NCBI GenBank assembly: GCA_003254925.1
Contig: QANZ01015611.1
Coordinates: 31,572-95,571 of the forward strand
DNA length: 64,000 nucleotides
Reading direction: 5' to 3'
From: Chamaecrista fasciculata
Lineage: Eukaryota; Streptophyta; Magnoliopsida; Fabales; Fabaceae
Positions 1-10,932 of the stretch are shown here, one piece after another; within the stretch, counting starts at the first letter, position 1, and each line of letters opens with the position of its first letter. The notes beneath the pieces were generated by a model. It did no database searches and was not told the DNA's origin. It worked only from the letters and a program-made list of their open reading frames with translations. The position numbers were made by a program, and so were the translations under genes.

Positions 1-708
1 CAGTTGGTGTCTGAATATATTATGAGGCTTCACTTGAAATAGTGAGACCATAAGATGGAGAATATATTGAGGAATGAGGATGATAAAAATATGGACGTAT
101 GTCCTTTGGTGTTTAACTGTTGATAAATTATCTGTTTTAGAAAGAACATTTAGGAGTAAGCTAAATAATTGTTGGGAACGTGGGGTGGCATTTGTACACT
201 TATGGTTCAAATAAGAGCAGCGTTTCCTGGTTAAGTTGTGATATAACTAAGGGAGTATTATAGTTTACAACTCTAATGATTGTTTTTAAGGGTTTGAGAA
301 CTATAGAGTTGCTATGAAACGACAATGCCATTTAACTTAAAGGAAATGGTGACATTCTTCTGTACGCTTTCACAGTTATATCCAGAATTCCCGATGCTGA
401 TTTTAGCTTTTTGTTTGGCTAACTCCCTTCAATGGAAAACTGAACACCCAACACTTTCAATCGATTTCAAAAGTGATTGTTTTCAGCCATTTCTAATTCC
501 TAGTTTTTATAGTCCCTTTGGATTTCATAATGTTGTACCATCATCATTTTTTCAGATGCCTTATTTTTGTGAGAATATCCCTGGACAGATTGCTTTTGCC
601 TACGCATAAGTATTAGGATTATTAATATTGAGGCTGTTTAATAGGGTTTTTTTTTTTTTTGCTTTTTGGTGTTACTGGCAAATTGTAAGTAGATCTTGAT
701 TATTTCAG

Positions 709-2249
709 ATATGCTTCGTCAGTTGTGCCAATTGGGGCAATGTTCGCAATGACTCTTTGGCTGGGAAACACTGCCTATCTGTATATTTCTGTTGCGTTTG
801 CACAAATGTTGAAGGCAATCAGTAAGTTGACGGTAGTTCTGTTAGTTGTTCTCAGTAGCTACATATCTCGAGCATTTATAATATCTATGGATGGAAAGTA
901 TTATTGGTATATTCTGACAATACATGATTATTGATCATTGTAACAAATAATCATTCCTTCAGTTCAGAAACTAATTGTATACTCGTTCTGGTTTTCCAAA
1001 TGTCAATGACAGTGCCTGTAGCTGTTTTTGTTCTTGGAGTGGGTGTAGGACTTGAGGTAATGAGCTGCAGAATGCTTCTAATCATGTCAGTGATAAGTTT
1101 TGGTGTTCTAGTAGCTTCTTATGGAGAGATAAATATAAACTGGATTGGAGTAGTTTACCAAATGGGTGGTGTTGTTGGTGAAGCTCTGAGACTTATTTTC
1201 ATGGAGATTTTTGTGAAGAGGAAGGGTCTCAAGTTGAATCCCATATCTGTTATGTATTACGTTAGTCCTTGCAGGCATGTGTTACATTTCCTAAACTTTA
1301 ATTCATTGAAAAATTTTCTTTTTCAATTTAATGTATTGAAAATTGATGCCTCTGAATAATTTTGTATTGTTCTGCAGTGCACTTTGCCTACTTATTCCAT
1401 GGATTTTTCTTGAGAGACCAAAGATGGAAGAACATGGACCATGGAACTTCCCACCTATTGTGCTAATACTAAACTGTCTCTGTACTTTTGCTCTTAACTT
1501 GTCAGTTTTCCTTGTGATTACGCACACAAGTGCTCTAACCATTCGTGTTGCTGGAGTTGTCAAGGATTGGGTGGTGGTCTTACTGTCTGCTATTCTGTTT
1601 GCGGATACAAAATTGACTATCATAAATTTGTTTGGTTATGCTATTGGTAAGTATCTGATCATTACTTTAATGTGTCTTGTTCTCTCTCTCTTCAGAGGAA
1701 TCCCATGTTCATTCGTATGGCATCTATTGCAATTGCTAGTGACCTTGTTTGCTGTTACATACACCATAACCTTAGTTGAGATTGGGTGCTCACTGTCACT
1801 TGAAGCCTATGTCCTCAAAATCCCAGCAAACAAATAATTGTGTTTCTTCTCAAAACTATTTGTATTTTTAATATTTGGCCTTTTATACCCACTGATATAC
1901 TAATTTAATAATTTGACGTGTACACAAATATGTAGTTTAAATCATTCAGACTGATAATAATACTTGACGGAATATTCCTAAGTAGAAAGGATATCATCAA
2001 GCTAAAATTAAGTGATGCAAATACAATATATTAAAATATATAAATTCAATCCTGGGAATTGAAGCAGTTTTTATTTAAGAATAAAAGAACTTGTGTGACC
2101 ACTACTGAAATCTTTTCCATGCAGCCATTGCAGGAGTAGCTGCATATAATAATCACAAGTTGAAAGGGGAAGCTTCTCGAGATACTTCAAATGTTTCTGA
2201 ACTTGCTGAGTCTTCCCAAGGGCAACATTCTCAGCTTTCAAACAAGTAG
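709..2249 (+). CDS. Sugar-phosphate/phosphate translocator, At3g14410 type (5' exons outside window)
   Basis: Drug/metabolite-transporter-superfamily membrane protein, predicted to exchange phosphorylated sugars or related solutes across an endomembrane or plastid membrane; the substrate is not known for this subgroup. Exons read by frame continuity: 709-821, 1013-1274, 1378-1646, 2125-2249, giving 255 residues that resemble the C-terminal three quarters of the ~340-residue Arabidopsis At3g14410/At1g53660 proteins. Recognisable blocks are PIGAMFAMTLWLGNTAYLY, YQMGGVVGEALRLIFME, HTSALTIRVAGVVKDWVVV and LFGYAIAIAGVAAYNNHKLK, most of them hydrophobic membrane segments. The intron after 1274 starts with GC (GC-AG) yet joins the frame perfectly. 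The first visible exon starts one base into a codon; I find no earlier exon in 1-708, which looks like intron, so the start codon lies upstream. The hydrophilic tail ends QLSNK. Family assignment is firm; substrate is unknown. Confidence 0.9.
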
Positions 2250-4202
2250 ATATTTAGCAGTAGGAATTACTCTCAAGGTATGTATGGAATGAAGATATCA
2301 TATTTACTCAAACAACGAGCTTTTCCCTTCTCTTCCAGTGCCTATTACCTTCACAGATAACACAAAGATGATGATGACAGTTTTCTCCTTTTGCAACAAG
2401 AGAGCTTCAAGTGTTCATTTGGTTGACTTTTGTCTAAGCAAACATCAATGTGGATTTTTCCCAATCGTTTGTAGTTTGTTGCTGTTGATTCCAGAATGGC
2501 GAAAGCAATATGCAGATCAAGTGTAATGTATGAAGATTACTGGCCTACCGTTGTCATGAAAAATAAAAGGAAAAAGGACAAACTGCAATTTCATTGTTCA
2601 GGAGTTTGAAATTAATAGCTAGGAACTTTTTTTTATTTTTCTTTTTTGTGTCGCAGGCCACAGGAAAATACGGATAGAATTTTCTTTTTAATATGTAAGA
2701 TTTTATTGGATTGAAATAATGATACTTTTGTCCCAATATTGAGAATATTTAGTGTTTACTATTAGAGTTATAATTCCAAGGGAAAGAAACAGAATGGGTC
2801 AATGCTGTTTCTCATTCAGGACTTTACATTTCATTCTATATTGTATAGCATACTTTTGGAAAATAGTATTGTCTTATCTTTCTTTTTTTTTCATGGGTTT
2901 CTGATTGATTACCTAGACCTCAATTCAGGATAGCAATGTCCTGGTTATACTCAGATCGAGCATAGTAGGGAATATGAGATTGAGTTTAATATTGTGCTTA
3001 TTGTTTTCTCCCCTTTTCATTTAGAGGAGCATGTTTTAGGATGCACCATTATTTTAATGCAGATATCACCATCACTTTCATCTCAGTTCTCAAAGTTAAT
3101 ATGCTCCTTTTCATTTTCAAAGATGTTGGTCCAAATGATAAGCAGTTTGGTATCACTTAAGCAAGGTCACTTAAGCAAGGTCTCAAGTTTCGAGACTTTG
3201 TAAATCTATCATAATCAGGTGCGTGATGTAACCCGAGTCTAGATTATATATATATATATATATATATATGCTCCTTTACATTTGGAGTAGGAAATTGGGG
3301 TGCATGTTTCTTAAATCTTAATCCATGTACATTGTATTGAGATTCATACACTTCTTTTTTTTATTGGAGCATATTGGAATATTGGCAGCTTAAAATTTTC
3401 GAGATCCTAACTGGAAGCCATTTTGCCATTTGTTTGGCTAAAATTTAAAAAATAGGTAAACGTGTGCAGTTTTGGCCTTGTATTGTTAATGTGCATCTCA
3501 TGCCCTCAAAAGATTGTGATTTATGGGTTGGTGATTAGGAGGAGTATTTGTTGGGCAATTTAAGTGTTTCTTTAACAAATATTTTTATCTAATTGTTCGT
3601 ATCAATTTAAAATCATTATAATTCGAGATTAGATGAAAAATAATTTATAGAATTAAACCAAAAGATTAGGACTTTGGATTATCAATTAGACCATTTGCAG
3701 ACATAAATATTGTTATTAATTTATGATCAAATTGAAAGAAATCATGAAATGAAGAAAGAAAAGAACAAAAAATAATGACTTTGAAACGCTCCAATTTCTT
3801 CAAGTATATTAATTAATATCCTACAAATATTGGATAAGCATATTTCAATTTTGTCATTTATAGCATTTTGTCACCGAGCGACAAATTCAGTGTAAAGGTT
3901 TAAAGTAAAGGAAAATGATAACTTATTTATTAAATATTATATTATATTAATGACCTTCCTTGTTTTAAGCGTATAAAAATATTTTTAAAATTTAAAATTA
4001 TAAATAAGTTGTAAAATTATTTAAAATGATATATTATTTTATTTTTTTTACAATAATGTAAGTTTACAAGAAATAGAAGTTAATTAACTTCTTTAATAAT
4101 TTCTTACAAGTTTTTTAAAATTAATTTTATTTTTTTATGGATTAAAATTTATTTTATTATTGTTTAATGTATGTTACATTTTGATATTATATTATTTTCG
4201 GA
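2250..4202 (+). other. 3' flank of translocator and AT-rich intergenic DNA
   Basis: The first few hundred bases are probably the 3' UTR of the translocator. The rest is AT-rich with no credible gene. It includes a short (TA)n microsatellite at about 3246-3270. Reading frames here are short and show no family resemblance. Confidence 0.5.
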
Positions 4203-4350
4203 AATATGTATGTAAAATAAATAAGGGACTAAATTGTTAACTTAGTAAAGAAAGAGAGACCAAATAGTAAATTTTCTCTTATTTTTAATTTCATAGACTA
4301 TAGTTTTAAACATAGACGACCAGAAAGGGGTGGAGCCATATAATATAAGA
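4203..4350 (-). mobile_element. Truncated Helitron-like copy
   Basis: Nearly identical to the internal part of the small Helitron at 19647-19822. It shares the same right-hand end (5' end on the minus strand, beginning TCTTATATTATATGG) followed by a T at 4351. The hairpin and CTAG 3' end of the other copy are missing on the left, so it is truncated. A further CTAG terminus-like motif (4363-4366, followed by a GCATGT/ACATGT-type stem) lies 13 bp away and may mark another relative. Confidence 0.55.
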
Positions 4351-4620
4351 TAGATGAATATACTAGTAATTTTGCATGTCTCTAACATGTATAGTACTAT
4401 GAAACACCGACATTTTATTATAGGAGAATATCCATATCCGACATACGATATTTATACGATACATATTCATAAGTTTTAGAATATAAAATTATTTTTTTTT
4501 ATAACTTTGACATGACAAATAATAAAAATTGACATATATAATATATGTTATTAATAGATATTGTATTTTTAAAATTTTTATCAAATTTTGTGAATATTTA
4601 ATAATTTATATATAAAAATA

Positions 4621-5914
4621 GGCCAAAGTGCGAATTTGGTCCTGTAACTTTGTTCCAGTTCCCAAATCAGTCTTATAACTTTTTTTGTCTCGAATTTGGT
4701 CCTGTAACTTTGCTCTAGTTCCCAAATCAGTCCTATAACTTTTTTGTCTCGAATTTGGTCTTGTATCTTTGCTCTAGCTCCAAATCAGTCATATATCTTT
4801 TTTTGTCTCAGTTTTGGTCCCATATGTTTTGAAAACCTCCCACCGTTAACCCTTCGTCTATTTTAAATTACGGTTTAGCCCTGAAAACTTCAAGTCCCTT
4901 TCACTTTAATCCCTGACTATCAAAATGAAAGTGAAAGAGCATCCCTGAAGATTCTCAAACCTTATATTTTGGTCCATATTCCATGAATTCTTCATGAAAT
5001 GGAATAGAAATGCAAAAACAACACAAATTAAAGCAAATGACAGAGGTACCAAAACTGAAAACGCAGAAAATTTAAAACCCACCGAAACATGCCCCAAACT
5101 CTCCGGAAAACGTATGGAAATCGCCGAGAAACTCAAGAACTCATCCAAAAACCTCAATTCTCACTGAAAATCTCACTCAAATAATCGCCCTCAAATGCTT
5201 TAAAAAATAATTTTCAAAAATCCAAACTTTTGAGGAGGGAGGTGATAGAATAAATATAAGGGATTTCAGAACTTCTCTCTTGGAATCACCAAATGTAAGA
5301 GAATCTTCTACAACCTCCCCCCTCAAAAGATTGGATTTTCGAAAATTCTTTCTTGAAGCATTTGAGGGTGATTATTTGAGTGAGATTTCAGTGAGAATTA
5401 GGGTTTTTGAATGAGTTTTTGAGTTTCTCAGCGATTTTCGTACGTTTTCCGGTGGGTTTTAAATTTTTTGTGTTTTCAGTTTTGGTACCTATGTCATTTT
5501 CTTTTAATTGTGTTTTTTTTTTCATTTCTATTCCATTTCATGAAGAATTCATGGATTAGGGACCAAGATGTAAGGTTTGAGAATCTTCAGGGATGTTCTT
5601 TCACTTTCATTCTGATAGTCAGGGACTAAAGTGAAAGGGACTTGAAGTTTTCAGGACTAAACTGTAATTTAAAATAGACAGAAGACTAACGGTGGGAGGT
5701 TTTCAAAACATATGAGACTAAAACTGAGACAAAAAAGATATACGACTGATTTGGGACCTGGAGCAAAGATATAGGACCAAATTCGAGACAAAAAAAGTTA
5801 TAGGACTGATTTGGGAACTGGAGCAAAGTTACAGGACCAAATTCGAGACAAAAAAAGTTATAGGACTGATTTGGAAACTTAAGCAAATTACAGGACCAAA
5901 TTCGCACTTTGGCC
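4621..5914. mobile_element. Foldback Mutator-like (MULE) non-autonomous element
   Basis: A 1,294-bp near-palindrome. The ends are perfect inverted repeats starting GGCCAAAGTGCGAATTTGG and it is flanked by a perfect 9-bp duplication ATAAAAATA (4612-4620 and 5915-5923), the duplication length typical of Mutator-like transposons. Each arm carries about three tandem ~58-bp units of the type GAATTTGGTCCTGTAAC...CCCAAATCAGTC. The arms run inward to a loop near 5240-5320 (GAGGAGGGAGG facing CCTCCCCCCTC). No transposase reading frame is present, so it depends on another element. Confidence 0.88.
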
Positions 5915-6195
5915 ATAAAAATATATATCATGTTGTGTCATATAATTTAAAAAATTTAACGAGTGTCCGTATTATGTCTTGATGTCCATGTCCGTATTTA
6001 GATGAACATATTATATAATCATTCATATTGTACAATCCAAGACATTCCATATATATTAATTCATATATTAATTGTATATGGTAAAATAAAATTAATATAA
6101 AATTTATGTATTCTAATTTTTGTTATGTGACATATTTTTAAGACCAATTTCATTACATTTTAGAAAATATTTATAAAACACACTAGTTATATTAA

Positions 6196-6593
6196 GGCTA
6201 AAATGTATTAAACTCCAAGAGTTTTAGGGTGGGCATAAATTACTTATAGGTTTTAAAATTTGACAAATAGATTTTTAGAATTTTGAACATTGTTTATATA
6301 AAATCTTTTATCTTAAAAACTTGAAGATAAACTACCTAAGCTTTCAAATTTGATAACTCAATATCCCTAAATAGATGTACCAAAAAAGTATCCTTAAATA
6401 AACTCACTTTCTTAGAATTTCAATGATTGCCTATCACTTTATTTTAAAGCTTAGATGATATATTTATTAAGTTTTAAAATTAAGAGGTCCTAAGTAAATA
6501 AAGTTAAAAACTTAGAAGGTCTATTTATAAGTTTGAAATTTAAAGGTGTTTATTAACCTCAACCTAACTTTAGGGCTTTGGTGCATTTTAATC
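6196..6593. mobile_element. MULE-like MITE
   Basis: A 398-bp inverted-repeat element with ends GGCTAAAATGTATTAAA and, on the other strand, GATTAAAATGCACCAAA. Flanks TTATATTAA (6187-6195) and TCATATTAA (6594-6602) are a 9-bp duplication with one mismatch. No coding capacity. The repeats are diverged, so it is old. Confidence 0.7.
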
Positions 6594-7188
6594 TCATATT
6601 AAATAACACTAGAACATTTTAGTTATTCATATTTCAAATTATATAATAAAACAAATTTTGATATAAATTACTAAAATAAATAGAAAATAATAGAGCAAGT
6701 TACATGGTCGCTCAAAAATTCTTTTTATAATATATTAAAAATATTAAAATAATAAATAATAAATTATAATTTGAAATACCATTAAAAGTAATAAATATTT
6801 ATGTCTTAAATAAATTAAAAGTTATTATAGTTTTATAATTTAGGCAAAACACCCTTTTGTGCCCTAACGTTTGCAGTGATTTTCAGTTATGCCCCTAACA
6901 TTTCATTTTGTTCAAGCGTACCCTCAATGTGAAACTAACGTTTCAATTATGCCCCCAATTTTGACTCAATGCCCATGTGGCAATTTTTTTACTTATGTGT
7001 CATTTTTTTGGTCTGACGTGGCATAATGACTGGACATTCATATTTTTTTTTCCACCGTGGCATGATGACTGGATTTACATTTTTGAACATAAAAATTGAG
7101 TAAACTAGCAAATCAATCCCTGGAAAAAAAATTGTAAAGTGTCCCAAAACTCTTCCAAACATTTCAATTTAGTCCTTAAAAGTATTTA

Positions 7189-7420
7189 AAACCCTAAAAT
7201 CTAAACCCCTAAACCCTAACCCCTAAACCCTAAATCCTAAACCCTAAAATCCTAAAGTGTCCCAAAACTCTTCCAAACATTCCAATTTAGTCTTTAAAAA
7301 TATTAAAAACCCTAAACCATAAACCCTAAAATTCTAAAACCCTAAACTCTAAAATCCTATAACTTAAACCCTAAAATCTAAAACCCTAAACCTCTAAACA
7401 CAAAATCCTAAACCCCTAAA
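7189..7420. repeat. Degenerate telomere-like (AAACCCT)n tract in MULE arm
   Basis: Many imperfect AAACCCTAAA/AACCCCTAAA units, interrupted near 7253-7310 by a repeat of the adjoining 'gtcccaaaactcttccaaac' motif. The opposite arm has the mirror tract TTTAGGGTTTAG near 8150-8200, so the repeats are part of the transposon's inverted repeat and not a relic of chromosome-end healing. Confidence 0.75.
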
Positions 7421-7706
7421 AAGACTACTCTCTTGCAATTTGGGCCCTAAATCCTACTTTCCTCTTCACCTTGCCTCAAATATATTAAACCAGATTCATC
7501 ATCTTCGATTCATCATTATCATTCATCGCGATTCGATCTTCATCTTTGATTCATCATCATCTTCGATCTTCGTCGCGATTTCAAGTAAACAGATCCGTCG
7601 CGATTTTGTATATATGTAATCTTTCACTGTGATTTGCTTTCGTTTGTTGTTTTTGTTTTCGTTTGCAGATGATGAATGATGATGAAATCGCGACGGATGT
7701 AATCGA

Positions 7707-7955
7707 GTGGTGAGGATCACCGGAGAGAGGAAGGGAGAGGAAGAAGCCGCCGGAGAGAAGTGGCATCGAGCGGAGAGGACCAACGGCAAGTTCATGAGGC
7801 GGTTCAGAATGCCTGGGAATGCGGATCTGAAAGGAATTAAAGCGAGAATGGAGAACAGATTTCTCAGAATCGTGATCCCTAAATTGATGGATGATAAGAA
7901 GAGGAGAGGAAGAGGAACAAGATCAGAGCAAGAAGAGGTGGTTTCCACAGGATAG
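7707..7955 (+). pseudogene. Captured fragment of class I small heat-shock protein (alpha-crystallin domain)
   Basis: An 82-codon open frame whose translation contains VVRITGERKGEEE, EKWHRAERTNGKFMRRFR, NADLKGIKARMEN and LRIVIPKL, then a Lys/Arg-rich segment. These match, in order, the middle and end of the alpha-crystallin domain of plant class I HSP17-18 proteins (family pattern ...GERxxEEE...WHRVERSSGKFxRRFRLPENA...GVLTVTVPK). The N-terminal arm and the first part of the domain are absent. The usual Gly-Val-Leu before the last strands reads Arg-Phe-Leu. It sits inside a MULE with perfect 9-bp duplications, so it is a transduplicated fragment and not an independent gene. Expression is unknown; a translated chimeric peptide is possible but unproven. 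Confidence 0.8.
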
Positions 7956-8854
7956 GGGAAGAAGATGCTGGATTAAAGATGAAAGATGATGATGTTCAGA
8001 TTTGGGCGTCGTTAATCTAGATGAAGATGGTGGATTAAAGATGATGAAAGATGATGGATTAACGATGATGAGAAGATGATGAAAGATGATGGATTAAATC
8101 TGGATATGGATTTAGGGAGTTTAGGGATTAAAAAAGAAATTAGGGATTTATGTGAAATTAGGTTTAGGGTTTAGAATTTTAGGGTTTAGGGTTTTTAATA
8201 TTTGTAAGGACTAAATTGGAATGTTTGGAAGAGTTCTGGGACACTTTACAATTTTATTTTGAGGATTTAGGACTAAAATGAATGAAGATGATGAAAAATG
8301 TAAATCCTGGGATTGATTTGCTAGTTTACTCAATTTTTATGTTCAAAAATGTAAATCCAGTCATCATGCCACGATGGAAAAAAAAAATATGAATGTCCAG
8401 TCATTATGCCACGTCAGACCAAAAAAATGACACATAAATAAAAAAATTGCCACATGGGCATTGAGTCAAAATTGGGGGCATAATTGAAACGTTAGTTTCA
8501 CGTTGAGGGCACGCTTGAACAAAATGAAATGTTAGGGGCATAACTTAAAATCACTGCAAACGTTAGGGGCACAAAATGATGTTTTGCCTATAATTTAAAA
8601 TAATATTTACATACCTAAAGAGACATAAAGCTACTAGTAGCTTTGCATGTCTCTAAAAAATTTAAATTATTTAAAAATCGTTTTGTATAATCTTTTCTTC
8701 GTTAAAATGTTTATTCTACGATATTTTATAAATATTAAAAGTAAATCTAAATGTTAAATATATAAAACTTAATGTTCAAAAAATGATTCTAGTGCAATTA
8801 TTTAGGAAAATATGTATAATAGAAAAATATAGTTATTTTAATAAAGAATTATTT

Positions 8855-9702
8855 TGGTCAAAATCTCCTTTTGGTCCTTGATGTTTACCTCAACTTTTGT
8901 TTTGATTTCTAATATTTTTTTTGTTTTGTTTTGGTCCTCATTGTTTCCCAACAATTTGATTTTGGTTTATAACTATTGAATGTGGTTATATTTATCTTGT
9001 TTCAAGCCCGGATGTGACTAAATCAAAGCTACGAGTTACACTTGAGTTGTTTCTCTACTTAGTAGAGGTTGTGGGCAAAAGATGTCAAAGTGGATCACTT
9101 ATTTAATGAAGTTGGTCATATCTTTCTTGTTCCAAGTTCGAATACAACAAAATCATAGTCATGAGTTACTCTTAATGAGTTCTTTCTTTGTCCAGTTGGG
9201 TGCATCGACAAACGAGGTCAAATATTATTCTAAAAGTTGGTATTGATGTTTTAACCAAGCTCATTGTTGGAATATTAGTTGATTTCGTTTGTTGACAGCC
9301 CTAACTGAACCTAGAAAAAACTAATTAAAAGTAACCCGTAGCTCTAATTTTGTTGCATTCGAACTTGAAATGAAAAAGATATGACCAACTTAGTAAAACA
9401 AGTGACCCACTTCAGGGTCAATTTCAAGTCTGATTTGACTTCGTTTGTCGACAACTCTAAATGGACAGGAAAAAAACTTGCCAAAGGTAAACATAGCTTC
9501 AATTTTGTCACATTCAAACTTGAAATGAGAGTGATATGACCATATTCAGCAGTTAGAGACTAATCGTGAAACTTATTAAGAAACATTAGGACCAAAACAT
9601 AACTATTGGAAAACATTAAGGACTAAAACAATATAAAAATAATATTAGGGATCAAAATAAAAATTGTGATAAATATTAGAGGCTAAAATAAAATTTTGAC
9701 CT
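8855..9702. mobile_element. Inverted-repeat (foldback) element, MULE-like
   Basis: About 850 bp whose two halves are diverged reverse complements: the left begins GGTCAAAATCTCCTTTTGG and the right, read on the other strand, GGTCAAAATTTTATTTTAG. Both arms contain 'TTTTGGTCCT...ATGTTT' motifs and a segment reading ...TTTCAAG..CG.ATGTGAC.AAAT. Flanks share only AATTATT, so no clean target duplication is visible. No open reading frame of interest. Confidence 0.6.
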
Positions 9703-10089
9703 AAATTATTATTTTTATTCAAAATTTTCACCAAAATGAAACTTGTTTTTTACACACACATAGTTATTTATATATATATATATAGTATTAAGTATTATAG
9801 TATGATAAAACTATAGTCTATATATGATTTAGAAATCAACTATTAGAAAACCTCAAATCACATGTAATAAAATTATATTATTATTAATATAATACAAAGC
9901 TTAAAATATTATAACTATATATATATATTATATTTCATGTAAAATGCTATTTTTAAAAGAGACTAAAATACTCCAAAATTATATATCATAACATAAATAT
10001 ATCGTACAAGTTAGAATAGGACAAATAAATAAAATTAAATTAAATATGTAATAATAACAAGTAAGTATGTAAGAATAAAATTAGAATAT

Positions 10090-10620
10090 TTTTTTTTTGT
10101 TACCTAAGGTATCCCTAGTTAGATAGGTCAAGGACTAATCCTTTGTAAATTTGAGCTCCATTTAAGGGTTTGTCGCTGGCCAATTGGTTGTTGCCTAGGT
10201 TGCACTAGAACGGGTACGGATACTTGCACGGGTACGAGTGCGGGGTACGTTAATTTTGAAAATAATAAGATACGAGTACGACAATATTTATTTAAATAAA
10301 AAGTTATAAAATATAAATTTATATGCTTTTTTTATTTATAAATTTATGAATTTTTTGTTTATTAATCTAAAAAAATAATTATTTAATATAACAAAAATAA
10401 AATAAGATAAAAATATAGTGATATTTTATAAAAAATATAATTTATATTTTATAATATTTTAAAGTATCCAAGAGTATTCATAGAATATGGATACGGGTAC
10501 AGCGTCATTTTTTAAGTATTCGTGCAACATAGGTTGATGCATATATAAGGGAGGAATGGAACCCCGACACTTACTCTAACGACTTAGTAAGCTAACCACT
10601 AGACCAATCGAGCTTGAATA
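10090..10620 (-). mobile_element. tRNA-derived SINE (interrupted by a MITE)
   Basis: On the minus strand it starts near 10617 with a tRNA-like head: A-box-like TGGTCTAGTGGTTAG and B-box-like GGGGTTCCATTCC. It continues into a tRNA-unrelated body ending in GGATACCTTAGGTAAC and a short A-run (the T-run at 10089-10098 on the plus strand). A perfect 16-bp target duplication AATAAAATTAGAATAT flanks it (10074-10089 and 10621-10636), the signature of LINE-mediated retrotransposition. Without the MITE at 10195-10532 the SINE is about 190 bp. The A and B boxes are internal RNA polymerase III promoter elements. Confidence 0.85.
10195..10532. mobile_element. hAT-like MITE nested in the SINE
   Basis: 338 bp with terminal inverted repeats CTAGGTTGCAC / CTATGTTGCAC and an 8-bp flanking duplication with one mismatch (GTTGTTGC 10187-10194, GTTGATGC 10533-10540), the length used by hAT elements. 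Subterminal GGTACG/GGATAC motifs are repeated near both ends; the interior is AT-rich. Related elements lie at 15491-16117 and 42426-42838. Confidence 0.72.
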
Positions 10621-10932
10621 AATAAAATTAGAATATGTTCCCATAAAAATCACAAAATTTTTGGAAGAAGCAAGCTTAGCAAATAGCTAGCTTTGAAAAA
10701 TTCATTGGATTTTTTATCCACTACCACTATAGTACTAGAAAAAAATTTCCTTTTCTACTCTTGTCTTTCGAAGAAGGCGCTAGAAACAGAAGAGAGAGGG
10801 AAATAAGAGAGAAAGAGCGATGCGATTGCGTTCGTCGTGGTGGCGTTGCTACTTCTGCTCAGGGTTTATCTCTCCACCGACGACGACGGCGGCGGCGGCG
10901 TCCAATGCACCGGCGGAGTGTCGTCGTCGTTG

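Larger units (their letters stand above)
6843..8588. mobile_element. Pack-MULE: Mutator-like element carrying captured gene sequence
   Basis: A 1,746-bp element with long terminal inverted repeats (left end GGCAAAACACCCTTTTGTG, right end complementary apart from small changes) and a perfect 9-bp target duplication TATAATTTA (6834-6842, 8589-8597). Each arm has terminal sequence with repeated 'GCCCCTAACG'-type motifs, then a tract of telomere-like AAACCCT repeats. The unique middle (about 7425-8090) is richer in G and C, contains GAT-rich low-complexity sequence, and holds a fragment of a class I small heat-shock protein gene (separate entry). No transposase is encoded. The combination of MULE ends, 9-bp duplication and a host-gene fragment fits the Pack-MULE definition. 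Confidence 0.85.

Noticed and set aside
7189-7420. Interstitial telomere from chromosome fusion or repair
   Set aside because: The tract is mirrored in the opposite arm of a transposon with a 9-bp duplication, so it travelled with the element.
7523-7948. 141-codon minus-strand frame within the MULE
   Set aside because: It lies antisense to the sHSP-like fragment, which explains its openness; its translation has no family resemblance.
10560-10617. tRNA gene on the minus strand
   Set aside because: A and B boxes are present but the cloverleaf is not complete, and the 16-bp target duplications plus A-run show a SINE head.
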